This document shows positions 1-11,455 of a DNA stretch of 64,000 bases, piece after piece (within the stretch, counting starts at the first letter, position 1; each line of letters starts with the position of its first letter). The position numbers and the translations under genes were made by a program. The DNA lies in contig NC_081414.1 in assembly GCF_030272615.1 (NCBI RefSeq), positions 781,610,119 through 781,674,118 on the forward strand, read 5' to 3'. The notes beneath the pieces are model-generated. The model was not told the origin of the DNA and made no database searches. It saw nothing but the letters and a program-made list of their open reading frames with translations. This DNA comes from Cryptomeria japonica. Its lineage: Eukaryota > Streptophyta > Pinopsida > Cupressales > Cupressaceae.

Positions 1-300
1 AATGAAAACTGATTAATGCTCAATTGCTCTTGAATGCTTGATTGCTTTATCTCATATGTGCGCAATTTCATGTTTGTATACTTGTGGATGATTCATAGAT
101 GTGTTAGATGTGAAATGAGAGGGGAAAGACCTCCTTTTATACTTTCCCATCAGATAAATTACTAATTTCCTGACATGAGCGAACATAGAGCAAGAGATCC
201 TACTCAAATTTGAAATAGGACCAAGGGGTCAAATGGGGCCCAGTTTAAGGGAGACAAAGTCATGGCACCCTGGTCCTACCGCATTTTTAGGGCTAGGATA
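1..300 (-). repeat. Tat-type LTR fragment, 5' half, reverse orientation
   Basis: Read on the minus strand this stretch has the promoter part of an LTR family that recurs at about 13.5-14.4 kb and 35.05-36.2 kb: a TATAAAAGGAGG-type TATA box (complement of 131-141) followed by a short T/C-rich run and AT-rich leader. The downstream half of the same LTR family appears just to the right in the opposite orientation, so this is a broken or rearranged copy. The left end lies outside the window. Family assignment rests on the TATA-region match and is moderately sure. Confidence 0.5.
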
Positions 301-489
301 ATATGCCAAATGCATGAGAAAATCCCTTAAATGATTTGCAATTCATGAGAGGCATGAGCATGATCGGGTCCCAATCAGGCCAAGGGGTGCAAATGCTAAG
401 GTGGCGACCCAATGCGGTCAAAATTGTACAATGGTACAATTTTAGGATGCTACAATGATGAATATGTTTAGCTTTTGATGGTGGAAAAT

Positions 490-900
490 TCAAATGACTA
501 GGGCAGATTTGTGCTACATGGTCCTGAAAAATCAAGCCAAACTTCTAGGAATAGGTTCTAAACATCTTTTTTTCCTTAGATCTCGATTTGTGCCTCTTTG
601 GATATCTATAACAGTCTATTTTCGATAATTCACTTTTATTATTCATACTTTTACCCTAATTTCACAATTACAATCCAAATTAAACTAAGAAAGAGAATAG
701 CCAATACTAACCAGTAATCCAATAAGAATCTTAGCCCTTTCCTTATTTGGATTGAGGCTAGATCTATTTGGGTTCAGTCCTCTTTCAATGTAGTGGTGTT
801 AGTTGGGTTATTTAGTGGACTTACTTGGTGAAACCCTAATTCCTAATTTTCACAACTTTACAATATCTACTCACCAAATAGAACTGCCTCTTCTAGAGAT
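490..900 (+). repeat. Tat-type LTR fragment, 3' half
   Basis: The block matches the 3' half of the LTR at 35.8-36.2 kb in order. First comes a 'tggtcctga' block, then 'TCTTAGCCCT', then 'GAGGCTAGATCTATT', and then the stretch ending in 'GGTGAAACCCTAATT'. No primer-binding site follows, so no internal region is attached here. Together with the reverse-oriented piece at 1-300 it marks a rearranged LTR upstream of the kinase gene. Confidence 0.5.
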
Positions 901-1000
901 TATCAATGGTTAGGAACTTCCTGTGGTAGACCATTCACTAGAAAAAATAGATCTCAGGGGTAACTTTAGAATTCTATAGTGACAACCAATTAAACGATGG

Positions 1001-1345
1001 CTAAGGAGAAGGAGAAATGAGCTCAAATCCAAATTCACTAGTGTATTGGCCATCCTTAGAGGGGCCCTTGACTAAGCTATAAACAAATTTCTCTCTAAAC
1101 AATTTTAGAGGGTTGAGAATCCTAAGAATTTCAACAATCGCAGTTGTGAGGGGGGAACAAAATCCTACATGGAGAATCTCCAAACAGGCAGAAAGGTACC
1201 AAGAACCAAATAGTCAACCCAAAAAACCCCATATTTATCAACCAAAGAATTCTCCATAGTCGATCAAACAAGGTGGAGCTCCAAGTGGGAAATAGAAACC
1301 CAAGGGTCTTTCCAAAATCTTATGTGTCGCCCATTGCCAACCTGC
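1001..1345 (-). pseudogene. LINE reverse transcriptase C-terminal fragment (zf-RVT-like region)
   Basis: On the minus strand, 1345 down to about 1260 reads WQVGNGRHIRFWKDPWV, the hallmark block after the reverse transcriptase domain of plant L1-type LINEs (pattern W-x-V-G-N-G-x-x-I-x-F-W-x-D-x-W). A stop follows within about 12 codons. A further 60-codon open stretch (1183-1001) in the same direction may be the decayed C-terminus. No other LINE domain is nearby. It is dead debris between the LTR fragments and the kinase promoter. Confidence 0.65.
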
Positions 1346-1352
1346 CAAAGAA

Positions 1353-1433
1353 AACTATTCAGTGCACTCACTACAGTAGAAAATAATTATGACTGTAAAT
1401 TAACTATTCAGTGCACTCACTACAGTAGAAAAT
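1353..1433. repeat. 32-bp perfect direct repeat, 49-bp period
   Basis: The 32 bases at 1353-1384, starting AACTATTCAGTGCACTCACT, recur without mismatch at 1402-1433, with 17 bases between them. The repeat lies about 400 bp upstream of the kinase start codon. It may be a simple local duplication; no regulatory role is visible. Confidence 0.85.
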
Positions 1434-1721
1434 TTTCTATTTTATTAATAATGCATTAATGTGTAAAATAATTATTAAGTGCACTTCAGTATTAAATTAT
1501 TATTTTTTTGTTTAATAATGTGAATGCTCATTTCTATGGAAAAGAAATTAATCTTTCAAAGCTGACCGGGAAAATCTTACGCCTACTATCATGATCTTTT
1601 GTTTAACTCGGAAGAAAATGACCAAAAAAAAAGCTATTGATGAAAAACCATGGGTCATCTAGAATTTAGTCGGGCACTATCCTAATTTCATAGACTTGAA
1701 CGTTTGAAATTATTGGCTACA

Positions 1722-1835
1722 GGCAGTCAATGTCTGAATTCGTTAACGCGGGATTGACTGCCCTACTTCGACCATGTCGCTCATTTGGTAGCCTGTTTAT
1801 TTTCTATTTAAATTCGAAAATATAATTGTTAAGAA
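1722..1835 (+). promoter_or_regulatory. Proximal promoter of the receptor kinase, with W-box palindrome and TATA-like element
   Basis: GGCAGTCAAT at 1722-1731 and ATTGACTGCC at 1753-1762 form a perfect 10-bp inverted repeat with a 21-bp spacer. Each arm contains TTGACT, which fits the WRKY W-box TTGAC(C/T). TATTTAAAT at 1805-1813 is a TATA-like element 23 bp before the ATG. The block from about 1745 to 1820 (ACGCGGGATTGACTGCC, then GTAGCCTGTTTATTTTCTAT) recurs in front of both other kinase copies, so it is the ancestral promoter core. The transcription start is not determinable from sequence. Confidence 0.6.
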
Positions 1836-4253
1836 ATGGCGAAGATGTATTTGTTACTAGCAGTTGCTGTGATTATTGCAGCGAATTATTGCAGTGCAGT
1901 AGAAGTGTATGGCGGAGACACGCTTCTAGTGGGTTCTTCCCTTTCAGGAAATCAGACCCTAATTTCGAGAAATGGAACGTTTGCATTTGGATTTTTCAAT
2001 CCGAGCGGAACGAATAATTGGTATATTGGCATCTGGTATGCTCCAACCTCTCAGAAGGCCATAGTCTGGGTGGCTAACAGAGACGATCCTGTCACAAACA
2101 TGCCTGGTGTTCTCAAATTTTCGAGAGGCGGTCATCTCACATTGTTGGATAGAAAGGGCCGTTCCGTTTGGTCGAGTGATAATGGCCAGAAAGGATCGCG
2201 GGCTGTAATAACGGACTCTGGTAATTTCATTGTGCTGGGAGCCCACAACGAGTCTGCGATTGTTTGGGAAAGTTTCGCGCATCCGACAGATACATTGTTG
2301 CCTGACGCGAAGCTGTGGAAAGGAATGACACTAACTTCCTGGAAGAGTTCTTCGGATCCTGCAAGTGGGCCCTTCTCTTTCCGAATGGACGTGTCTCCAG
2401 GAAAGACGGAGTTGATGATGTTGTTTAACAATACCGTTCCATACTGGTCCAGTGGAGAATGCATTGGATACATTGGACACAATTATTTTACTAAGGTTCA
2501 AGAATTGGAAGGTCAGATGAAAGTTAAAACTTCGTGTGTGCGGCTTTCTCCTTCAAGAATATATGTTTATTTTGGCCTAAATCCCATAGATCATATGATC
2601 ACGGGGCGGTTACTATTAAATGATAATGGCGAATTTGAACTTTACTACTGGATGGATGATGGTAGGTGGAGTCTGAGGTGGTCAATATACCGAGGTCAAT
2701 GCAGTGACTATGATATCTGCGGGGCATATGGACTGTGCAATGCTAATGATGTGTGTAGTTGTGTCCAGGGCTTCATGCCCAAGCACGGCTCTCAAGGTTG
2801 GTGGTCAACTGGGTGTACTCGGCGGAAACCCCTGCATTGCTCTGTCACGGAGGGCACAACCGATGGCTTCTTGGAAGCCAAGAACCGATACTTGCCTGAA
2901 AAAGAAGCTGTCTTAATCAACAACGAGCCAAAACAGCAAGGCTGCCGGACAGCTTGTCTCCACAATTGTTCCTGCACTGCCTTTGCTTTCGCTTATTCCG
3001 ATCCACCCGTCTGCAGACTGTGGTTTGGAGATTTATTCGGAATGAGCGTTTTGTCTCAGGGTCAATCCGTCTTCGTTAGGCTGGCTGCTTCTGAGTTCCC
3101 GCCCTTGATATCAGAGCAAAGCAACAAAACCCCTGCACTTACAATTTTACTTTCTGCCGCCGCATCATTTTTTGTTGTTTCAGCTCTCCTGTCGGCCTCA
3201 TTTATTCTCTGGAAACGTCGAGGACTGTCGAAGAAAAATCTTGAAGAGGAGGTGCCACTGTCGCTCAGAATGTTCAGTTACAAGGAGCTGCGAATTGCAA
3301 CGGACAATTTCAAGCATAAGCTGGGTAGCGGAGCATTCGGCTCTGTTTTCAAAGGAACTCTGCCAGACAACAGGCCTGTTGCGGTTAAGAGATTAGAGGG
3401 TTCCACGCAAGCAGAAAAACAATTCCGTGCTGAAATAATCACCACCGGTAGAATACAGCATCTGAATTTGGTTAGGCTCTGGGGATTCTGCGTAGAAGGC
3501 TCTCGAAGGCTACTGGTGTATGCGTACGTGCCCAATGGTTCTCTAAACTCCTTCCTCTTCTCTCAGTCGGAAGACGCAGAGAAGGTTTTGGATTGGAAGA
3601 CCAGGTTTGAGATCGCACTGGGGACTGCTCGAGGATTAGTTTATCTCCATGAGGAATGCAGGGATCGCATCATTCATTGCGATATCAAGCCTGAAAACAT
3701 TCTCCTCGACAGCGACTTCAGCCCAAAGGTGGCAGATTTTGGGCTAGCGAAGTTGGTAGGTAGAGATTTCAGCCGCGTACTGACGACCACAAGAGGAACT
3801 CGTGGGTACTTGGCTCCCGAGTGGATCTCCGGCCTTCCTATCACTTCCAAGGTGGACGTATATAGCTTTGGCATGACCTTGTTGGAAATTATATCTGGCC
3901 GAAGAAATTTGGATTTGAAGGTAGACGAAAGTAGGTTGTACTTTCCTACCTGGGCTTCATCTCAAATTCAGAGGGGAAACATAAGAGACATTGTGGATGC
4001 AAGGATAGCAAGCGAGGCAAATATCGAAGAAGTTAGAAGAGCCACTGTGGTGGCTGGGCTGTGCATTCAAGATGATGAGAATCAGAGGCCGAGCATGGGT
4101 GAAGTGGTGAAGATATTGGAAGGCACGATTGAGGTTCCTGTGCCACAAATTCCGAGGTTTCTACAGGTCCTGGTTGGTCAGGTAGACGACGACTACACCG
4201 ATAGCTATGGTGAACATCCTTCCATATCAGGTGATTCCGTACCAGCAAAATAG
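1836..4253 (+). CDS. G-type lectin S-receptor-like serine/threonine-protein kinase, intact, intronless (805 aa)
   Basis: A plasma-membrane receptor kinase of the S-domain (SD-2-like) class. Residues 1-21 are a signal peptide. About 27-150 is a bulb-type mannose-binding lectin domain, 195-285 the S-locus glycoprotein domain, 289-313 a Cys-rich EGF-like segment, 335-418 a PAN/apple domain and 434-459 the membrane span. The kinase occupies about 495-765, with glycine loop LGSGAFGSVFKG (496-507), Lys518, catalytic HCD (614-616), Asn621 and DFG (634-636), then GTRGYLAPEW. The Arg before the catalytic Asp is Cys, so it is a non-RD kinase, the type common in plant immune receptors. Length is normal for the family and one exon is usual for this class. 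The first ATG was chosen because it opens the signal peptide; a second Met is at residue 4. Ligand unknown. It is the only gene here that looks functional. Confidence 0.96.
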   Translation: MAKMYLLLAVAVIIAANYCSAVEVYGGDTLLVGSSLSGNQTLISRNGTFAFGFFNPSGTNNWYIGIWYAPTSQKAIVWVANRDDPVTNMPGVLKFSRGGHLTLLDRKGRSVWSSDNGQKGSRAVITDSGNFIVLGAHNESAIVWESFAHPTDTLLPDAKLWKGMTLTSWKSSSDPASGPFSFRMDVSPGKTELMMLFNNTVPYWSSGECIGYIGHNYFTKVQELEGQMKVKTSCVRLSPSRIYVYFGLNPIDHMITGRLLLNDNGEFELYYWMDDGRWSLRWSIYRGQCSDYDICGAYGLCNANDVCSCVQGFMPKHGSQGWWSTGCTRRKPLHCSVTEGTTDGFLEAKNRYLPEKEAVLINNEPKQQGCRTACLHNCSCTAFAFAYSDPPVCRLWFGDLFGMSVLSQGQSVFVRLAASEFPPLISEQSNKTPALTILLSAAASFFVVSALLSASFILWKRRGLSKKNLEEEVPLSLRMFSYKELRIATDNFKHKLGSGAFGSVFKGTLPDNRPVAVKRLEGSTQAEKQFRAEIITTGRIQHLNLVRLWGFCVEGSRRLLVYAYVPNGSLNSFLFSQSEDAEKVLDWKTRFEIALGTARGLVYLHEECRDRIIHCDIKPENILLDSDFSPKVADFGLAKLVGRDFSRVLTTTRGTRGYLAPEWISGLPITSKVDVYSFGMTLLEIISGRRNLDLKVDESRLYFPTWASSQIQRGNIRDIVDARIASEANIEEVRRATVVAGLCIQDDENQRPSMGEVVKILEGTIEVPVPQIPRFLQVLVGQVDDDYTDSYGEHPSISGDSVPAK

Positions 4254-7200
4254 TAGCCTTTTTTATAGTGGGAGAAACTAAGCTTGTTGCCATGTTTTCT
4301 AATTTAGAACCCCATCTTTTAAATAGGAGAACAATAGGAATGGAGGTTACGAAATATTTCCTATATCTTGGTCCATTTATGTACATTAAAAGTTATTTGC
4401 ATATTTTCTCAAGTGTTTTCATGCTTTATATATATAGAAAGGATATAATTTATAATCTATTAAAGTCGTTTCATATATATGTAAAATTTAAAATAAAAGT
4501 ATATTATTAGTCTTTTTAATATTTTTTTTTGAATTAATTAATTAATTTAGTTTTTAAGGTAATCCATGTATTATAAGCAGTTGTTTGGTGAAATCGTCAT
4601 CAAGGTTCAAATTTTTGTTGAGATCTAGGCTCGCAAGCTTGGTACATTCATTGGATTGGTGTTCAGGCTTGGTAATTTCACTGGATTGGTGTGTTCACAT
4701 ATTTGAACAACAATAATGTTTAACACCTTAAAAAGTGCCCCTTACCGATTAAAAAAAAATATTTTTTTATTTCTCATTTATATTTTAAGATATGTCTTTT
4801 TTCATGTTTTAAAATATATTTATATTAAGATTATGTTGATTGTAATATACAAATCTTAATAAACAATCTTATTTTTTAGAACAATGTTAGAAATTTAAAA
4901 GCAATAACTGCATTTTGTAACAAAATACAAGTTTTATTGATGTAATATTATAGGCTTTATAAAGATTAAAGGCTTTCAACTCATTTTTCTATCATGTTTA
5001 CTTTGAATTAAATATGGCTCCTACTCTCCTCATTATTTGTTTCATAAAGAAAATATCACTCTAGATTTACTTAGTTGTGTTTGAAGCAATGATTACTCAT
5101 TTTCATAGATAAAATATTATTTAATGATTTATAAATTTTAACAATTTTTATGATGTACATAAAAGTGTTTAAATGTGATAAAGGATTTGTTTAATCATGT
5201 AAATAAAAAATGTCATTTAGCTTATTCAATGTCTTCATTTATGTTTATATTTAAAACCATAAGATATTTTAATTATATGATCAAATACATATATAATAAT
5301 AAATAGGTAAAATTTGTAAATGATATAAAAGAAACATATATAAATATATTACTCATCTTGTTTGAGATCATTTCCTTCTTGTCCAAAGAGGCAAGGTGGA
5401 TAGAGGTAGAAAATTACAAAATGGACTCGCTTTGTCTTATTACATTGTTGCTCTTTGCGCTACCTTATTCCAATTTTCTTGTAAGATCTTCATGTGGAAA
5501 TTGAACCTAGATTCCTCCTAAAATAATGTCTACTTGGATTCGCGAGGTTTTTTCTTGTTTGTAGGAGCAAGTTGATTCTTATTTAATTGAATAAGAAGCT
5601 AGTCTCATAGTTGTTAAAATGAAGAAAAAATTCTATTTATTAAGTGGGCGAGATTCAGTGGAGCACAAACCTCATTATGGTCTCCATGTGTGCTTGTGAC
5701 ACCAATATAATTATATATTGTGTAGTTTTGTAGATTTTTTCTCTTTGATGGAACAACATGTGTTTTACTTTAGGTTTTTAATTGATTTTTTATTTGTACT
5801 CATGGGGATTCTTTTATTTATTTATAAATTAGAGAGAAATTTTGATTTATAAGAGATCTTATTATTTATTTAAATAAGAGCATATCTTGTTGAGGATTCT
5901 CAAAGCTCACTTAATCACTACACTTCCTCCTCTTAAACGTTACTAATTTTTTTTTTTTTTTGTACATATCATCGAGTTCTTGGAATTTCATGAGTGAGTA
6001 TTGAGCCTTGAAAGATAAAATATACTTTCTTGAATTTGTTGATATCACTCTTCTATTATTTAATGACCTTTTTTCGTCTTCACATAAAAAATGATATTAA
6101 GATTCACATCTATCTAGTTCATTCTACATGATAATTATGTTATCACAAAGTTCTTACACCTCTAGACCTCTTCTATTGTGTTCCTACCAACCATGTGGCA
6201 CTTTTAGCTTTCATTTCTTTTTCATTATCATTCATTGTGGTACAAATATTATATGTAAGAAACAATAATTTTCTATATGGTAACAACATAAATGCCTTCA
6301 TCATGGTTGTTCTCATAAATATTTATGGTGGCAAAGATAACTTATTTTGGACGTGTACATCCATTATAAGTATTTCCTCTCTTCTCTCTTATCGTCTTAT
6401 TTTATTTAAAATATCTACACACCATATACGCTAATATTGTAAGGGGGTCATATTCTCTTCTCACTTGTGTATTCATACATGAAACTTATCTATATTTTCC
6501 CTCTATGAAAATTAAATTTATATTTTTAATAAATGATCATCTAAAACAATGCAAGTTGTTATATCATAATCAATTTTTAATATTATCATCTGCATGATCC
6601 CTAGCTATATAGTAAGCTATTTTTTCCCTCTACAACACTTATTTAAATTTATCTTTCATATCATTGGGTCACCTATCAAATTTATCTTTTATATCATTGT
6701 TCCACCTAAAATAATGCAACCTTTATTTTGTGTGTCTTATCCAATTTATCTTTTACACAAATTATCATCTAGCATAATACAAGTTGTTAGATCATAATTA
6801 TGATTTAACATTATCATCTGATTTCTTCCTTGTTTTAGCTACATTCTCTTCTTGAGGCGATTAATCATAACATTTTTTTTTTTTTGGAGAATTATTCTAT
6901 GTTATGTTTCCCTTATATTTTGGGGATGAAATATTGCATTATGACAACCTCCCATATGAAGGTCTCTTTAGCTTTGTTAACAAAAAAAATTCTCATGTTC
7001 TATCTTGTGTTGTTCTCCTATTTGTATATATACACACCTCCAAACAAAGAAGAGATCCTCATTAGGGTTGTATCTTACAATAAGGGTAGTGGTCTTTGAG
7101 CAAGTATACACACTTCTCAAAACAAAGAGAAGGGATCCTCAAGAAAACATACACACCTCTCAAGCACTAGTTGTCTATTCCCATCTATGTGAAGACAAGG

Positions 7201-9285
7201 AAAACCATACTGGAGAGAGTGTTATCTTGCTACCTAGAATAAAGTACGATTGCAATGCATAAGAACATGCCACCATGAGTGTGAGTGAGTGCCCATAAAG
7301 AGATACAAATGTCACATATTGAGGAAAAATATAGTAGCCAAGGAACTTTAATCGATGATGATAGTAGAAAAAAGAAACTTATTATCACTTTTAATGTGAA
7401 TCATACCATCATTATGAAGATTAAATGTCTTATATTTGGTAATGGTATGGCCAACTATGTAGTGATATGTACAAAAAGTGTGATTCATTTGATTAGATAG
7501 ATTATGTTTTGAAAAGGGAAGACTAATATAAATGGATTCTAAGTCTTAGCAAAATTTTGAATCTCTACTTGTACAAACAAAAAATGTGTAAAATTTGTTG
7601 TGATGTATATGTCTTGCCTATGCCAAACCTTGTGTTGGGGTTCCTACCTAGACACAACAAAATGATCAGATATAGTACATAGCCTCACAAGGAAATAGGC
7701 TAAATAAATGATAGATACAAAAATAACAAGAATACAGAAGGTATGAAACCATTGCAAGAAGTTCCACATAAAGGTGGTGATGAAATTCTCTTTTCAAAGT
7801 CCTACAATTTTTAGTACAATAACATAATGAAAGCAATAAATGAGAAGCACAAATCACTAGTCGAGTGTAGAGTACTTCTAGTCTATTGCATTATAGTTTG
7901 ATAGCTCATTTTTTGAAGGATTGTTTTATATTGGATTAGATTGAATTATACTACAATAGTCGATAGGAAAGGTAAAAAGAATTCTTTATACAGAAATCAC
8001 AAGGTTATTTCAGGTTTAGGCCAAAACATAATGATCAAATGCAAATATCAAGATTGGATCACAAAAGAAAAATGATGACACTCACAATACCCCAAATTTG
8101 AACCCCTTTTGGTTGGATTGGGGAGGAGGGTGCTTGGGTCTAACCAAAAGATGGCCTAAAAATTTAAGAGCCAAGTGTCGAGACCCTTAGCAGAAGACGT
8201 AGTCTCAAATTTCATGCTTAACAATGATTTAATTGTAGAATTTTTGGTAAATTTTAGACTAAAATAGAGCATAAATTTTCTTAAAATGAACTATATCAAT
8301 GCAAACTAAATCAATTTCCAAGTAGAGCATGAAAATTTTAAGGTAAAGAATTTACATGCTACAATAATATTGATCATACTTTGGATTATATAGATGTATC
8401 TAGAACCATGTTGTTAGAGGTCAATTAGATATATCATTTCTCTTGTCTAGTATCTCCTATATTCTCTAAATACAACCCTGTGGAAGTATATGTTATAGGT
8501 CTTTACAAGGTTTTTAATATAATATACAATTTGAAATTTGTTATTCATAATAGAAATAATGGTTCTTATTACTATATGCTTCTTCATTTCTTTTGGCTAG
8601 TTAAATATCTCTATTTGTTCCAATTATTTTCTAAAGAAAATATTGTATTCATTAAAAAATCACTCTCTAAATTTATTATATAGGAAATATAAAATATTGA
8701 ACATCTTGTGAGTGTGTTTTTCAAATTAGACTCTCTAACATATATGCTAGAATATAGAACTACCGTAAGCTCCCAACTGCATGACAATGAATCTAGAGGG
8801 CGTGTTCTAGTTCAATCTCTATTTTTTAGCACAAGAATTATTTATTTAGTTGTCATCATTTATATGGATTTTAATTGTGAAGCTATACATACTTTATCTT
8901 GGTAGAATTAAAAAAAAAAGAAACAAGAATCCTTTTGAAAATATGAAGATAAAGAAGCTCATACAAAATGCAACATGGAAATGGCTATTTTTTTGTGGCC
9001 TTGTTTCAAGCTATAATGTTTCCCATGGTTGCTACTTTAGTGTATGTGCATAAGGTGTTCTACTCTTCTCACAGCACAATGCTTTTAATACATTGTAAAT
9101 TAGTAGATATAGTCTACATATATCACATTAGGTAGATGTAAAAACTAAAATGTTTATGTTTTTTTTTTACATTTAAAATTGCACTCTTTTTCATAGTACA
9201 ATATTTATTATGATGAATAGGTCTATATATAATTTATCAATTTAATTTCTAACGTTAAAGATATCTGTATAGAATGTAAGAAAAA
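4254..9285. other. AT-rich intergenic stretch without a recognisable gene
   Basis: Apart from a few bases shared with copy 2 just past the kinase stop (AAAATAGTAGCCT), I recognise no coding domain in either strand. The region has poly-A/T runs and open frames shorter than 95 codons with skewed Phe/Ile/Tyr content, typical of AT-rich non-coding DNA. The stretch near 7.6-7.9 kb resembles mobile debris but I cannot name it. Confidence 0.6.
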
Positions 9286-10427
9286 TGTTGAATTCATGGT
9301 ATTCATGGTAATCATATTTGCATGAGATATTCCATTGATGATCACAGGTCGTCATTGATGACAACTCAAGTTAGATATCCAATCTGCAATTCATGATTCA
9401 TTAATATCAGAAGAATTATTGAGGTCCCGTGAGTACAACCGAGTGTATAGTGTTTTGGTTAGCAGACCAATTGTGTTAAGTGTTTCGTGTCATGGATCTC
9501 AGAGATACATGGTGGTTGTGTAATATGCATTATTCAAGGATTGTGGCCTTCGGTGATAAGTTTTTGATAAGTTGGAAGATTCGGTAGATAGTTTTCTAGT
9601 AAAACAATTTTTATCAGCAATAGAATGTGGATATTCATTGTGCAGATCTTGCAGATAGATTTTGGTGGTTTTTTGTGTGTTCAAGGTTGTTGAGCCGACC
9701 TGTGGGAAGTGTGTGGACATTTCATTTTGGTCTATTTGGTTGCTTTTCGGATTGGATTGAGTTGACCTTAGGTAACACATTTCAATTATGTGTTATGTAG
9801 TTTTTGGGTTGATATGAAACATATCTAATTTGATGTTGTGGATATATATGAGCGATTGATTTGACCATTTATGGTATTGTGGATATGTGTGATATGTGTA
9901 TGAGTAATTGTGCACAATTTCAAATACATAATTAAAAGATTTGTGCTTTGGTATAATGCAGAATACCAGACTAGATAAACATGATGTGTATTGTGTTTAA
10001 CCAGAGCTATACTTAGGCATTTGTTGATGTTATTCACTATTTCAAACCTTCTTGTACCTCTTGTAGTCATTTTGTAACCTTCTGAGTTGTAGCTCTTATT
10101 GTAATTGAGCAATGAGCTTTAGGCAGTGTGCATGAATGCATGTGCATTCCCCTTATGTATTATTTTTACACTTCTAACAAAGCATATTAATATTGTGGGT
10201 TTGAATCCCACTGTTGTTTTTTCCTTAACTAGGTTCCATGTAAAAAACTTGTTGTTATGGTATTATTGTTGTTTCCTTTATGTTTCTACACTTTACTTTT
10301 ATTCATTTGTGTCAAGTGGTTTAAAGGATAGATTAAGAATGTTAAAAATTGCAGAACACTAATTTACCCCCACTCTCTCCCCTCCGCCTCCCCCTTTTCC
10401 CCCTCTCAGTGTTCCTTGATTCCAACA
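9286..10427 (+). mobile_element. Probable solo LTR of a Copia element related to element 1
   Basis: The stretch starts TGTTGAATTC and ends CCCCCTCTCAGT..CCAACA. Its 3' part matches the LTR of element 1 (27388-28627, read on the minus strand), notably the 'GAGCAATGAGCT' and 'GAATGCATGTGCATTCCCC' block at about 10110-10155 and the final C-rich 'CCCTCTCAGT' run. No primer-binding site or pol follows, so it is a solo LTR. I see no matching target-site duplication (AAAAA left, AATCA right), so the left boundary is uncertain. Confidence 0.6.
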
Positions 10428-10989
10428 AATCAATATACTTAGTTTTTCGTTCTTGTAGATTTTGTCAAGTTTATCTATTACAATTGATATCCATGACCTT
10501 TTCCATGAACTATTTAATCAATTATGTCTATATATTTGATTTTCATGATTGTATCTACAAGTTATGCACAATAATACAAAAATCTAGGATAAGGATTGTA
10601 TGTGAAATGGGTTTTGTTGGTTTCTTTTACTTGGATCTCAAATTTTAATTTAATTTTATTCCTTCCGATGATCATATAATGCTCCTAATTTTTTTCATTG
10701 TTGGATCTTATATATCAATTACTTACATATAAATAAGATTATATATATATATATATAATTCTTTTAGAAAATGAAAATTATTTGAAATTCATATTATTCT
10801 ATAATTACTTGTTTTGTTAGATTTATTGTCTAATTATAAGATTAAGGCTAGAATCCGGATAAGATAGTACTAATTAAGCTTCAAATTAGGTTTGTATTTA
10901 GAGTTAGGAATAGGATTATGACGAGAATTGGAATTAGAATTAGAACTAAGATTGCAAGTAAGGGTCAAATTAAGGTTATGATTGAGTTT
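10428..10989. other. Gene-free spacer with a short (AT)n run
   Basis: AT-rich DNA between the solo LTR and the kinase relic, with a short alternating AT run near 10741-10757 and a purine-rich stretch of diverged 'attagaat'-like repeats near 10.9 kb. No coding signal is visible. Confidence 0.5.
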
Positions 10990-11455
10990 AATGTTAGCCT
11001 CCCGTCCGGTACAAAAGACTTCAGTTAACCAATTCACACCTTGAGGCAAACATGACTGACTCGCAGTCGTCGAGACTAACTAGAAGGAACGCTAAAATTG
11101 CGACAGAACGGAGTGGTGTCGGTGCGCTGTCAAATCTGTTGTCTTTCTTTATTTGATTCCTCGTAGTGCTTCGTTGAATGCAATGCTTTGAAATATTTTA
11201 GATTTTTAAGTTATTATGGGATTCTAGTGCTTATCTCTCAGACTTGGACGTTGGATTGACGGCATTCTAGTGCTCGAAGCAGTGAAATTTCTAAAATTAT
11301 CTACGCGGGAGTCACTGCATTATCTATTGCGTAGCCTGTTTATTTTCTTTTCAAAGTCGAAAATAAAACAAACATAGCCCACCATCCACGCAACAATTCA
11401 GTGAACATTAAGCGTTTGTCTTAGCAATTACTGTGAGTATTGCAGTGCTGTAACT
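10990..11455 (+). pseudogene. Receptor kinase relic (copy 3): promoter and signal-peptide start only
   Basis: From about 10997 the sequence follows the upstream region of kinase copy 2: CCGTCCGGTACAAAAGACTT against CGCCCGGCACAAAAAGACTT, then a GACAGAACGGAGT / CTGTCAA block. An extra stretch of roughly 110 bp follows that copy 2 lacks. The conserved core GTAGCCTGTTTATTTTC comes next (11331-11347). At 11401 the start codon is GTG instead of ATG. The following bases, TTAGCAATTACTGTGAGTAT then TGCAG, match the copy 2 signal-peptide codons. Similarity stops at about 11455 and no lectin, S-domain or kinase sequence follows. It is a truncated, non-coding remnant of a third family member in the same orientation. 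Confidence 0.85.

Noticed and set aside
1959-2482. Minus-strand open frames inside the receptor kinase
   Set aside because: Shadows of the intact plus-strand gene.
10120-10650. Plus-strand open frames of 78 and 99 codons
   Set aside because: The first lies in a solo LTR and the second runs out of it into AT-rich DNA; no domain seen.
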